Below are positions 1 to 8,077 of a DNA stretch of 64,000 nucleotides, piece by piece. Position 1 is the first letter of the stretch, and each line of letters opens with the position of its first letter. A program made the position numbers and the translations under genes. Location of the stretch: positions 62,001 through 126,000 of the forward strand of contig NZ_QFWH01000007.1 in assembly GCF_003149375.1 (NCBI RefSeq). Reading direction: 5' to 3'. The notes under the pieces are model-generated. The model was not told the DNA's origin. It ran no database searches and saw only the letters and a list, made by a program, of their open reading frames with translations. This stretch comes from Vampirovibrio chlorellavorus (GTDB lineage Bacteria; Cyanobacteriota; Vampirovibrionia; Vampirovibrionales; Vampirovibrionaceae).

Positions 1-318
1 CTGCGGGAAACTGAACGGGGCACCGAGACGGTGAGCCTGCAACTGCCTGCCGTGGCCTGCATGATGAAGTGCGATTACGAGTTGCGCAGCTCCAACATTA
101 AAGGGGTCATGAAGGCCAACAAAACCGACATCCCCATTAAAACACTGGCGGATTTGGGGCTGGCGCCAGCCCTGGCAGGGGCTTCCGGAGCCGCCACCCA
201 GGTGCTTAAAACATGGCAGCGTCCGGCCAAAGCGGGCGGAAAAGTGGTGGACGGCAGCGATCCGGCTGTGGCCGTCAACCAGTTGCTGGATTACCTGAAA
301 GAGGCCAAGGTGCTGTAA
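1..318 (+). CDS. etfB: Electron transfer flavoprotein beta subunit, C-terminal part
   Basis: This is the last 105 codons of an ETF beta subunit; the start lies before the window. Seen directly: an open frame from base 1 to a TAA at 316-318, with the family's C-terminal pattern (PAVACMMKCDYELR, SNIKGVMKA, then TLADLGLAP). In the ETF heterodimer the beta subunit binds AMP and receives electrons from acyl-CoA dehydrogenases or other flavoenzymes. The alpha subunit gene follows after 66 bp on the same strand, so the two are almost certainly one operon. Confidence 0.9.
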   Translation: MRETERGTETVSLQLPAVACMMKCDYELRSSNIKGVMKANKTDIPIKTLADLGLAPALAGASGAATQVLKTWQRPAKAGGKVVDGSDPAVAVNQLLDYLKEAKVL

Positions 319-384
319 GTCTCGATCTTCTTCCGTTCAGGAACCGTTTTAAGCCTGTATTTCAGTGAGACAGAGGATAGTGAA

Positions 385-1401
385 ATGAGTGAATTCCAGG
401 GCGTTTGGGTCATTGCCGAATTGACCGCCGATGGCCAGTTGACCGAGGCCAGTCAGGAGCTTTTGACCCCGGCTCGACGTCTGGGCGACAAGTTGGGTCA
501 GCCGGTCACCGGGATTTTGATTTGCGGTGGCCAGAGTTGTCAAAGTGCCCAGCAAGCCTTGGGGCAGTTGGGCGCCAACCGGGTCATTTGCCTCAATCAT
601 GAGCGTTTGAGCGAGTACAATGTGGACGCTTACACAGCGGCTTTATCCAGCCTGATTGCTGAGCGAAAACCCAATGTGGTTCTGGCTGGCGCGTCCTCCG
701 GGGTGGCGGATTATATGCCCCGGGTGGCCGTTCGTTCCGGCGGCAGCCTGATTACCCAGGCCAGCGATCTGGATTTGAACGCGCAGGGCAAGGTGGAAGT
801 CACCCGGGCTTGCTACGCGGAGGGCTTATTGTCCAGTGTGACGGCCAAGGCCTTTCCGCAACTGATCACGGTGAAGAAAAAGGCGTTCCCCAAGCCGGTG
901 CCGAATGAAACCGTTCAGCCCGAAGTGGAGAACGTCACGCCCGACCTGAGCGGCGTACCGGAGCGGGTCAAACTGATTGCTGTTGAGCAGTCGGAAGCCA
1001 AAGGGGCTAAAAAACTGGAAGAGGCGGAAATTATCGTTTCCGGGGGACGGGGCCTGAAAGAATCCAGTAATTTTCAGGTGGTGGAAGCGCTGGCTGAAGC
1101 CTTGGGGGCGGCAGTGGGCGCTTCCCGGGCCGTGGTGGACGCTGGCTGGCGTCCGCACTCCGAGCAGGTGGGGCAAACCGGCAAAACGGTCAGTCCCAAA
1201 GTGTACTTTGCCCTGGGCATTTCGGGGGCCATTCAGCATCTGGTTGGCATGAACACCAGTCAACTGATTATTGCCATCAACCGGGATGAAAACGCACCCA
1301 TTTTCAAGACGGCGGACTTTGGCATCGTGGGCGATGCCCTAACCATTGTGCCTGAACTGACCCGGGTGATCCGGCAGCAAAACCTGAGCCTGCACGGGTA
1401 A
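385..1401 (+). CDS. etfA: Electron transfer flavoprotein alpha subunit
   Basis: 338 residues, the normal family length. The N-terminal half (about 1-190) is the ETF alpha/beta fold. The C-terminal FAD-binding domain starts near residue 215, with [12 protein letters not shown] (219-230), [13 protein letters not shown] (277-289) and a late [11 protein letters not shown] segment, all family signatures. An AGAGGAT ribosome-binding site lies just before ATG 385. It pairs with the truncated etfB upstream to carry electrons from flavin dehydrogenases, normally to a membrane quinone reductase; no such reductase is visible here. Confidence 0.95.
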   Translation: MSEFQGVWVIAELTADGQLTEASQELLTPARRLGDKLGQPVTGILICGGQSCQSAQQALGQLGANRVICLNHERLSEYNVDAYTAALSSLIAERKPNVVLAGASSGVADYMPRVAVRSGGSLITQASDLDLNAQGKVEVTRACYAEGLLSSVTAKAFPQLITVKKKAFPKPVPNETVQPEVENVTPDLSGVPERVKLIAVEQSEAKGAKKLEEAEIIVSGGRGLKESSNFQVVEALAEALGAAVGASRAVVDAGWRPHSEQVGQTGKTVSPKVYFALGISGAIQHLVGMNTSQLIIAINRDENAPIFKTADFGIVGDALTIVPELTRVIRQQNLSLHG

Positions 1402-1581
1402 CTCCCCACACGACACACACAGGCCTCCAGCCCTTTTTCATCCAATGGAAAAGGGCTTTGGCTTGTTCGGAACGATTCCCAACTGACACAAAATTCCGGA
1501 CAGCCGTTACAATGAATGCAGATGAGTTTTTCAAGATCGGCCACGTCCGCTGATGTTGAGTAGGGCAAGGTAAACGCTGAG

Positions 1582-1986
1582 ATGACCATTAAACAGTTTG
1601 CTCCCGGAGAAGTCATTATTGCCGAAGGAACCTGCGGGGCCCAGACCTTTCTCATCCAGCAAGGTCAGGTACTCATCTGCAAGGAAACCGGCGGCATTAA
1701 CCGCATCCCCATCACCGTTTTGAAATCGGGTGATGTGTTCGGGGAAATGTACCTGTTTGATGATACCGGTTTCCGCACGGCCACCGTGGTCGCCCAGTCG
1801 GCTGTCACCCTGGAGGTGATCCCCCGGGAGAAAATGGAGGCTTATCTGGCCCAGACCCCACCCATCGTACAATCGATGATCAAAACGCTGAGTGTTCGTC
1901 TGGCTGAAACCTCCCAGGAAAATTCCATTTTGAAATACCGGATGAATCACCCCCTGAAGCGCTTTTTAAAACTTTTTACAAGCTGA
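1582..1986 (+). CDS. Cyclic-nucleotide-binding domain protein
   Basis: 134 residues consisting essentially of one CAP_ED/cNMP-binding beta-roll. The phosphate-binding cassette is readable at about 53-69 (FGEMYLFDDTGFRTATV), with the Arg that normally contacts the cyclic phosphate followed by TATV. A helix follows the roll (about 83-110), but there is no helix-turn-helix domain, so it is probably a sensor or partner protein rather than a CRP-type transcription factor. The C-terminus (about 120-134) is basic. It lies 180 bp after etfA and is probably transcribed separately. The ligand cannot be told from sequence. Confidence 0.82.
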   Translation: MTIKQFAPGEVIIAEGTCGAQTFLIQQGQVLICKETGGINRIPITVLKSGDVFGEMYLFDDTGFRTATVVAQSAVTLEVIPREKMEAYLAQTPPIVQSMIKTLSVRLAETSQENSILKYRMNHPLKRFLKLFTS

Positions 1987-2147
1987 TTGCTTCACGCTTC
2001 AAGCTGTCAAGAAAGGCCGTATTCTGAGCGTTGCGTTAGCGGTCAGAGAAAATTTCGTCAGGGCCATTTGGTACTGGCTTCCCGGTTCTGCGGGAATTGT
2101 TCTGCGAGAATAACGGACTGAATCATCCTAAAAAAATGAGACAGCAT

Positions 2148-2184
2148 AAAAAAACGGGCCAGCGCTGGCTGACCCGTTTTTGCT
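2148..2184. terminator. Bidirectional rho-independent terminator
   Basis: AAAACGGG (2151-2158) pairs with CCCGTTTT (2173-2180), with an inner AGC/GCT pair. A-rich sequence lies to the left and T-rich to the right, so it can stop both the + strand cNMP-binding gene and the convergent SLH gene. Confidence 0.75.
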
Positions 2185-2195
2185 TTTGTCCAGAA

Positions 2196-3479
2196 TTACT
2201 GGGGCTGATTGATCTGCACGGTAATCGGTTGATCCAGCTTGATTTCCAGCTTGTCGCCGGAACCAATGGAAACTTCCTTTCCTTTCTTGGCTGCGGCGGC
2301 GATGGCCCCGGCACCCGCACCGACGGCGGTACCGTAGATGGCCCCTTTACCCACTTTTCCACCGGAAAGGGGGCCCATGGCTGTTCCCAGGGCGGCGCCC
2401 AAACCGGCACCCAGCGCGGTGGTTCCTACGGATTTCAGAATGCGGCCCTTGGTGGTATCACCCCGCAGCGTTCCGTCTTCCGTGGCCACAGAGCCCTGAA
2501 TGACGTAGCGTTGTCCATCCGGGGTCACGATCTCATTGAAGGCGATATCCAGGGTGCCCGGCTTGCCAGTACGACCGGCAGACTCCACCTGGTTGACCTT
2601 ACCGACAATCTGGCTACCACTGGGGATAATGACCTGATTGTCGGAGCTGAGCAGGGGTTGATCCACATTCAGCCGAATTTCATCGCCCACTTTGTTCAGT
2701 TCGGAACTGAGCAAGCCGGTGTTCAGGGTGCCCGTGAATTTGGTGTTGGCGGGAACAGTGGCCACACGACCTTGCAGCAAGGTATTGCCCCCCTGAGTGG
2801 TCATGCCGGTGGTGCTGCCCATCATGGTGCCGCCTTGTCCACCGGCCAGGTTCAGACGCGCCCGCAGGTTTTCCACCATGGCCGCTACCTCGGCCCGGGT
2901 GGTGGGGGCCAGGGGTTCAATCTGGTTGCCAGCGGCGGGATCGTTGGCGTAAATACCGGACATAATGGCCGCAGCCACACCGGGACGCGCCCAGGTCGGA
3001 ATACTGGCGGAATCCCGGTAAGCGCTCAGGGTCTGGTTAATGGCCGCGTCGCTGGGCATGGGAATGCGGGCGGCGTTGCTTAAAATAGCCATCGATTCGG
3101 CCCGGCTGATGCTTTTGGCGGGCATAAACTGGCCATTGGGGTAGCCACTGACCAACCCGGTGGCCCGGACCGTCTCAATGGAGGGGTAAGCCCAGTGGCC
3201 GGGGGGCACGTCGTTGAAGGTCTGACTGCCGGAGGCGTTCAGGGTCAGGCTCAGCGCCTTGACCATCATGGCCGAGAACTCGGCACGGGTGATGAGACCT
3301 TCCGGGCGGAAAGTGCCGTCTGGGTAGCCGGTTAAAATCCCCTGATTGGACAGGCTTTGAATGGCGTTTTGAGCCCAGTGGGACTGGCTATCGGCGAAAA
3401 AAGCCGCCATGGCCGAAAGGGGCATGGCCGCCATTTGCAGGGTCAGGGCCAGGGTTAAAATTCTGGTTTGCGTTTTCAT
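2196..3479 (-). CDS. S-layer homology (SLH) domain envelope protein
   Basis: 427 residues from ATG 3479, which has an AGGAG site ten bases upstream; a longer frame to 3500 lacks one. A signal peptide (about 1-26, ending AMAAFF) is followed by three SLH repeats (about 27-215), each with the H-W-A ... G-Y-P-[DN]-G-x-F-x-P ... RAE pattern. A beta-rich domain (about 240-365, IPSGSQIVGKV) recalls TrbI/VirB10-type proteins. A glycine-zipper stretch (about 375-410) precedes a final beta segment. SLH proteins of cyanobacteria anchor the outer membrane to peptidoglycan-linked polymer, and I infer that role here. The glycine zipper resembles the one in the neighbouring protein at 4154. Confidence 0.85.
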   Translation of the reverse strand: MKTQTRILTLALTLQMAAMPLSAMAAFFADSQSHWAQNAIQSLSNQGILTGYPDGTFRPEGLITRAEFSAMMVKALSLTLNASGSQTFNDVPPGHWAYPSIETVRATGLVSGYPNGQFMPAKSISRAESMAILSNAARIPMPSDAAINQTLSAYRDSASIPTWARPGVAAAIMSGIYANDPAAGNQIEPLAPTTRAEVAAMVENLRARLNLAGGQGGTMMGSTTGMTTQGGNTLLQGRVATVPANTKFTGTLNTGLLSSELNKVGDEIRLNVDQPLLSSDNQVIIPSGSQIVGKVNQVESAGRTGKPGTLDIAFNEIVTPDGQRYVIQGSVATEDGTLRGDTTKGRILKSVGTTALGAGLGAALGTAMGPLSGGKVGKGAIYGTAVGAGAGAIAAAAKKGKEVSIGSGDKLEIKLDQPITVQINQPQ

Positions 3480-4153
3480 GGGGAAAATCTCCTCGATCAT
3501 TCAATAACAACAAACAGTAACGGATTCTGTAATACCAGCCGCTGGTCTGAAAAGGATTGGTCTTACGAACGAGGCGAAAGTGGTTCTCCCGGATATCCCG
3601 CTTTGCAGGGGTTGTGAATGGGGATGCTTGCCCTTTGCCACTGTTTTGCCAAATCAGTACCGCGTTCTGTCACTGACCTGATCTGCAAACTGTTTCCGCA
3701 TCCCTTTTTAAAAGGTTGGGTCGAAGGTCTGTAGATGGGTCACTCTCAATACCAGGGGTGGGCTGGAGTGCGCGTCTCTGTGGATGCGCTGACCTGGTAC
3801 GCTTAACTTATACGTTCAACCAGTACGTTCAAAAAACTAAAAAGTTTCACTCGATCACTACTACAGGCTGATTTTACCACAGTACGTATGCCGGGATGAG
3901 TGGTTATAAAGAAGCTTGTTCTTCTGTAGCATTGATTTTGGGGGCCTTGGTTTGGGGAATGAGTCCGTTAAACAACCAGCCATGCTGATTTACCGTGGGC
4001 AATCCTGCGATTAAAATAGAAGCAAGCGGAACCGTAGGCCGTTTTTATCGTCCTGTTTTGTGTAGAAAAATATTTCATCGTGGATGCGTTGATGCAAGTT
4101 TTGTTGATGCAATTTTGAAGAAAGATGCAATTTTAGAGAAGGAGGGATTTCCA
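3480..4153. other. Divergent promoter region, no gene seen
   Basis: 674 bp between two divergent envelope genes. The only structure I noticed is a near-tandem TACGTTCAA motif around 3811-3832 in AT-rich DNA. An open frame from 3995 runs into the downstream gene but has no ribosome-binding site and its N-terminal part has no protein-like character. Confidence 0.5.
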
Positions 4154-4570
4154 ATGAAATGGATTGCTTTATACACCCCCAAAAAAACGGTTACCGCCTT
4201 GACCATTCTGGGCGGGCTGCTGGCAAGCACCATGACGACCAGCGCTCTGGCTGAGGACCTATGGAAAAAACCGGTGGTCAAACAGGGCGTGGTAGGCGCC
4301 GCCGCCGGGGCCGCCGTGGGCGCCCTGTCTGATCGCAGTTCCGTCGGGAAAGGTGCGGTGACCGGGGCCGCCGTGGGCGTGGGTACTGGCCTGATGACCC
4401 AGTCCAGATTTCTGCGAGACAAGCCCTTGTTACGCAACGCTGCTCAGGGTGCTGTCATTGGGACAGGGGCCAGTTACGTAACCGGTAAAAGCAAGGTGAA
4501 AGGCGCAGCCATTGGCGCAGGCGGCGGGGCTGGGTACCACTACGTCAAGCAATACCTGGACAAACGCTAG
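4154..4570 (+). CDS. Exported glycine-zipper protein
   Basis: 138 residues starting at ATG 4154 behind a strong GGAGGGA site. Residues 1-34 form a signal peptide (basic start, hydrophobic TALTILGGLLAS, cut near ALAED). The rest is an almost continuous series of GxxxG/AxxxG repeats, such as GAAAGAAVGAL and GKGAVTGAAVGVG, as in glycine-zipper outer-membrane or membrane-inserting proteins. The basic tail ends YLDKR. The molecular function is unknown. The nearby SLH protein (2196-3479) carries a related GKGA-x-GTAVGAG stretch, so the two may act together in the envelope. Confidence 0.75.
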   Translation: MKWIALYTPKKTVTALTILGGLLASTMTTSALAEDLWKKPVVKQGVVGAAAGAAVGALSDRSSVGKGAVTGAAVGVGTGLMTQSRFLRDKPLLRNAAQGAVIGTGASYVTGKSKVKGAAIGAGGGAGYHYVKQYLDKR

Positions 4571-4596
4571 TCGCGCCTTCCTTCAGGCACTCTTGG

Positions 4597-4630
4597 GCGG
4601 ACAGGTTTTGGGCCTGTCCGCTCTGCTTTT
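4597..4630 (+). terminator. Rho-independent terminator
   Basis: A perfect 9-bp stem, GCGGACAGG (4597-4605) with CCTGTCCGC (4613-4621), is followed by TCTGCTTTT. It ends the glycine-zipper gene. Confidence 0.8.
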
Positions 4631-4715
4631 ACCGGGCTCGTGTGTTCAGTCCGGATTTTCAGTATAGTAACCACTGGTGTTTTGTTTTGAGTCCTGTTGA
4701 CACGCTTCGGTATGA

Positions 4716-5519
4716 ATGATGCCACGCACACCGCAATTTTCTGAAGAATCTTCTGAACTGGCTTCTGGGCAAGCCCCGGGTATACTGCCCCATACGGATA
4801 TCGCAACGCTGATGTCGGAGGTGACCCGCTGTCACCAGTGCCCCCGGCTGGTGGCCTGGCGGGAGCTGGTGGCGGAAAGCAAGGTCAAGCGCTATGCCGA
4901 TCAGCTCTACTGGGGACGCCCTGTGCCCAGTCTGGGCGATCCGAATGCCCGCTTGCTGCTGGTGGGCCTGGCCCCAGCCGCCCATGGGGGGAATCGCACC
5001 GGGCGCATGTTCACCGGCGATCGCAGTGGGGACTGGTTGTATCGGGCCTTGCACAAAGCGGGTTTCGCCAACCAGCCGGAATCCATTAACCTGTCTGACG
5101 GGCTACACCTCAAGGATTGCTACATCACGGCGGTGGCCCACTGCGCCCCGCCCGACAACAAGCTGCTGCCCGCGGAAATGGCCCGGTGTCGTCCTTATCT
5201 TTCTACCGAACTGGCCCTGCTGAGCAATGTCAAAGTCATTATTGCACTGGGGAAAGTGGCCTGGGATGCCATTTTAAAGGAACCGACCCTGTTCGGTCCC
5301 CAAGCACAGGCCCCAACAGGGAAAGTAATAAAAGCGAACGCCCAAAAACGGGAAGCCAAACCAGCCTTTGGCCACGGTCTGGTCTATGAGTTAAGCAATG
5401 GCCTGACCCTGATTGGGTCCTACCACCCCAGTCAGCAAAACACCTTCACCGGTCGATTGACAGAACCCATGTTTGATCACGTCTTTGCGCTGGCCCGGCG
5501 GCAACTGGACAAGGCTTGA
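4716..5519 (+). CDS. udgB: Family 5 uracil-DNA glycosylase (UDGb type)
   Basis: 267 residues. It removes uracil (and, in studied family members, other deaminated bases) from DNA in base-excision repair. The iron-sulfur cysteines are visible as C39-x2-C42 and C143-x14-C158. The family 5 active-site motif is GLAPAAHGGNRTGRM (84-98), and the C-terminal DNA-intercalating motif is GSYHPSQQNTFTGR. The motif-1 wording (GLAPAAHGG, no catalytic Asp) separates it from family 4. ATG 4716 has a weak ribosome-binding site; a start at the Met of MSEVTRC (residue 33) is possible. Confidence 0.88.
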   Translation: MMPRTPQFSEESSELASGQAPGILPHTDIATLMSEVTRCHQCPRLVAWRELVAESKVKRYADQLYWGRPVPSLGDPNARLLLVGLAPAAHGGNRTGRMFTGDRSGDWLYRALHKAGFANQPESINLSDGLHLKDCYITAVAHCAPPDNKLLPAEMARCRPYLSTELALLSNVKVIIALGKVAWDAILKEPTLFGPQAQAPTGKVIKANAQKREAKPAFGHGLVYELSNGLTLIGSYHPSQQNTFTGRLTEPMFDHVFALARRQLDKA

Positions 5520-5552
5520 ACGGGTCATCAGGGAGAGAACGACCGATCCTGC

Positions 5553-5927
5553 TCAGGGGTCGCAGTATTTGCAGGCAAAGTCCCGACCATCCTCAAACGC
5601 GCCGGGTACAATAATTTTTCCGGGTAAACCCACGCCCACCAGGCTCTTGTAAATCATTTTGCGCCAGACCGGATGACGATCCATGCCCAAGACCTCCCCG
5701 GGATGCACCACAATCCGATCCCCGTTCCGGTTGGTCAGGCGAATGCTTTGGTTGTCCACCGCTTCCCAGCGGCAGGCTTTGCACACCCGGTTTTCCGTAA
5801 GGTAGATGTCTTTATATTCCTTGCCATATTCTCCGGCCCGGGCCGCCGGGTTGCCCAGAGCCAGGCCCAGCAGCAGCAGTCCCAAGTAAGACACCGGTGG
5901 CAAATTGTGAAGACGGACGTTGAACAT
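5553..5927 (-). CDS. Small secreted protein with two CxxC pairs
   Basis: 124 residues; I do not recognise the family. A hydrophobic segment (about 14-30, YLGLLLLGLALGNPAARA) looks like a cleaved signal peptide. The mature part contains CKAC near residue 50 and CKYC near the C-terminus, which could bind a metal or form disulfides. The central stretch is beta-rich and alternating (SIRLTNRNGDRIVVHPGEVLGM). It is convergent with the glycosylase gene and probably monocistronic. Confidence 0.6.
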   Translation of the reverse strand: MFNVRLHNLPPVSYLGLLLLGLALGNPAARAGEYGKEYKDIYLTENRVCKACRWEAVDNQSIRLTNRNGDRIVVHPGEVLGMDRHPVWRKMIYKSLVGVGLPGKIIVPGAFEDGRDFACKYCDP

Positions 5928-6202
5928 GGCACTGTTATCGACCGGATTTCCGGGAACTTGAATGGCCGATGGCAGGCAGGGGAAAAAACGCGCCTTGAAT
6001 CCCTTCTTAACATTGGTCCGTCCTCAAATCCCGGCCTGACGGGCACAGGGGGTTGAAATTAAAGTTTTTGGAGGAGTGAGCGATATACAAATCATCCCTT
6101 CAAGGTAGGTGAATGAACCCTTGTTGAGAAGGCAGGCAGCAGCCAGGTGTTGGGAACTGCGCCCCACTCACCCGGCTTTAATGGTAAGAAGGAGTTCGCT
6201 CT

Positions 6203-6643
6203 ATGGCATACACAACCCGGTCCATCCATCCCGAAGTACGGATTATTGATGGCGAAGTGGTGACCAATACGCACAATATGGCCTGGGTGTTCAAGCTGGA
6301 TCATGAACAATTATTACGAGACATCGAGCAGCTCTGGTGCAGCAAAGCGTTTAAAGAGGAGAATTTCTCCAAGGTCAGTTACACCGACCCGGATGGCGTT
6401 TTACAGGAAATGTACCGGGTCAAACGGGATGGTTTTGTGTTGCTGGCCCGAGGCATTCAGGGGGAAAAGCAGGAAGCCCAGAAACAAGTCTACATGGACT
6501 GCTTTCAACATCAGGAAGAAGTCCTGAGCAGTGATGACCCCAAGCACAAGAACCCCTTCCTGCAATGGAGCCAACTGGATCTGATGAAAATGCAGGCTTC
6601 CATTGAAGCGGAACGACGCATTATGAACCGCGCCCATTTGTGA
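6203..6643 (+). CDS. Rha-family (phage regulatory) protein
   Basis: 146 residues behind a strong AAGGAG site. The Rha pattern (Pfam Phage_pRha) can be followed: DGEVVTNTHNMAWVFKLDHEQLLRDI near residues 16-42, a middle NF-x-K-V-S-Y-x-D segment, and KRDGFVLLARG near 74-84. Rha domains are best known from lambdoid and other temperate phages and often regulate phage genes. No other phage gene is nearby; it ends 44 bp before the 3' end of tRNA-Val, a usual insertion target, so it may be a remnant or a domesticated regulator. Confidence 0.72.
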   Translation: MAYTTRSIHPEVRIIDGEVVTNTHNMAWVFKLDHEQLLRDIEQLWCSKAFKEENFSKVSYTDPDGVLQEMYRVKRDGFVLLARGIQGEKQEAQKQVYMDCFQHQEEVLSSDDPKHKNPFLQWSQLDLMKMQASIEAERRIMNRAHL

Positions 6644-6686
6644 AACCAAAAAAGCCCCAACCAGGTTAGAGCTTTCTTAAAAAATA

Positions 6687-6762
6687 TGGTGGGCGCTGAC
6701 GGACTCGAACCGCCGACCCTCTCGGTGTAAACGAGACGCTCTACCAACTGAGCTAAGCGCCC
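6687..6762 (-). tRNA. trnV: tRNA-Val (UAC anticodon)
   Basis: A 76-nt cloverleaf on the minus strand. The acceptor GGGCGCT pairs with AGCGCCC, the anticodon stem TCTCG/CGAGA encloses loop TTTACAC (anticodon TAC), and the T arm GGCGG-TTCGAGT-CCGTC is normal. The CCA end is encoded (6687-6689). Confidence 0.97.
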
Positions 6763-6780
6763 GTCTGCTGACGGACTTTA

Positions 6781-6809
6781 TTTATACCCAAAGCAACTCA
6801 GCCGGTCAA
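6781..6809 (-). promoter_or_regulatory. Sigma-70-type promoter for tRNA-Val
   Basis: On the minus strand TTGACC (6809-6804) is followed by a 17-bp spacer and TATAAA (6786-6781), 19 bp before the tRNA 5' end. Confidence 0.7.
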
Positions 6810-6834
6810 CAGAAAATATGTAAGCGGCAGGCAT

Positions 6835-7464
6835 TTACCCGCCGCTGTCGGGCTCTGCCGGTTGTGGGCCCGTGGCAAAGGTCTCCCGCTCGGTGATGAT
6901 CCACCGGGCCGGTTGATCCCAGGGATCCCGGGGCAAACATTCTCGCAGTAAATCCGCGGGGACGGCCCCCAGCAGCACACAGTGTTGTCCGGCCTGATTC
7001 ATTGCTGCCACAAACCGATCGAAATAGCCTTTCCCGTACCCCACCCGATACCCCTGGCGATCGAACAGCAAGCCCGGCAAAATCAGGCAATCATCGGGGC
7101 GCATATCGTGGGGGCGCACACAGCCAGTGGCATCTTCCTGCGCCAGGGGCTCCAGAATCCCGTAAGCCCCGGGCCTCAGTTGATCCAGACTGGGGCAGGC
7201 CACAAAGTGAATGGTCTGTTCCGGTTGAACCACGGGCAGGAACCACGTTTTTTCTGGGCACTGGTGGACCAAGGGGCGCAAATCCAGTTCGTGAGTCATG
7301 GGGTGGTAAAAAAAAATCCGTGTGGCCGAACCAAATCCTTCAAAATGCAGAATCCGCTGGCAGATGCGTTGGCTAATACTGGCCATGGGCAACTGTTCTC
7401 TCAGGCGCATCGCCTGTTTGCGCAGGACCGTTTTGGTGAGGGTGGTGGGGGGCAAATCGCTCAT
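6835..7464 (-). CDS. 5-formyltetrahydrofolate cyclo-ligase
   Basis: 209 residues. It converts 5-formyl-THF to 5,10-methenyl-THF with ATP in the cytoplasmic folate cycle. The N-terminal KTVLRKQAMRLREQL matches the family's conserved Lys/Arg helix. The C-terminal signature GLLFDRQGYRVGYGKGYFDR is complete in the range 130-150. Length is normal. It is divergent from the XRE regulator at 7556, so the 91 bp between them should hold both promoters. Confidence 0.92.
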   Translation of the reverse strand: MSDLPPTTLTKTVLRKQAMRLREQLPMASISQRICQRILHFEGFGSATRIFFYHPMTHELDLRPLVHQCPEKTWFLPVVQPEQTIHFVACPSLDQLRPGAYGILEPLAQEDATGCVRPHDMRPDDCLILPGLLFDRQGYRVGYGKGYFDRFVAAMNQAGQHCVLLGAVPADLLRECLPRDPWDQPARWIITERETFATGPQPAEPDSGG

Positions 7465-7555
7465 CTGTTCAGCTTTCAGGCGGAAAATTAAAGTTTTCCC
7501 GAAGGGGGCCGATAATCCTGATCAAGTGGAAAAGCCAGGAGGCTCCTCACACTCT

Positions 7556-7912
7556 ATGATAAACGATCGCAATCAATTCTGTTTCCGTCTCAAGCAGGCC
7601 CGACAGGAGGCCAAGCTCAAACAGGAAGTGGTGGCCCGTTACCTGCAAATTCCCACCTCGGCGGTGTCCTCTTTTGAATCGGGCAGTCGCAAACTGGACG
7701 CGCTGGAACTTTATATGCTGTCCAAGTTGTATAAAAAACCCATGGAGTGGTTTTTCAACGAGCGCCCTGATTACATGTTCATTGCCAATCGGGCCCACCC
7801 GGACGCTGATGACCCGTTAATCGCCGAATGCTTCAAACTGCTCAAAAGCGCTCCCAAGCATCTGCAAAAAAGCGCCGCCTACGGAGTCATCGGCTTTTTG
7901 AGTGAACGGTAA
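7556..7912 (+). CDS. XRE-family helix-turn-helix regulator
   Basis: 118 residues. The DNA-binding HTH covers about 9-62 (FRLKQARQEAKLKQEVVARYL, then SAVSSFESGSRKLDALEL), a Cro/C1-type domain. The remaining 55 residues are helical, with no recognised ligand domain. The start at ATG 7556 follows an AGGAGG 12 bases upstream; a longer frame reaching back to 7322 is antisense to the cyclo-ligase gene and is not credible. Its target is unknown. Confidence 0.82.
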   Translation: MINDRNQFCFRLKQARQEAKLKQEVVARYLQIPTSAVSSFESGSRKLDALELYMLSKLYKKPMEWFFNERPDYMFIANRAHPDADDPLIAECFKLLKSAPKHLQKSAAYGVIGFLSER

Positions 7913-8077
7913 CCGGGTCTATTGCAAACACGGTCTTTGTATCTGGCTTTCAAGTGGCAGTTTCTATACCCGATAGAGGAAATAAATCCTCATTCGCCCC
8001 CGTCCTCAACCCACACCCAGCAACCTATGCTATATTGATCTAATCTGGAAAGAGTGTTGGAGTGTGGCAGCGAATTC

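Noticed and set aside
2097-3083. 328-codon + strand open frame
   Set aside because: It is antisense to the SLH gene, which has a signal peptide and clear SLH repeats; composition (Gly/His/Gln-rich) is typical of a shadow frame.
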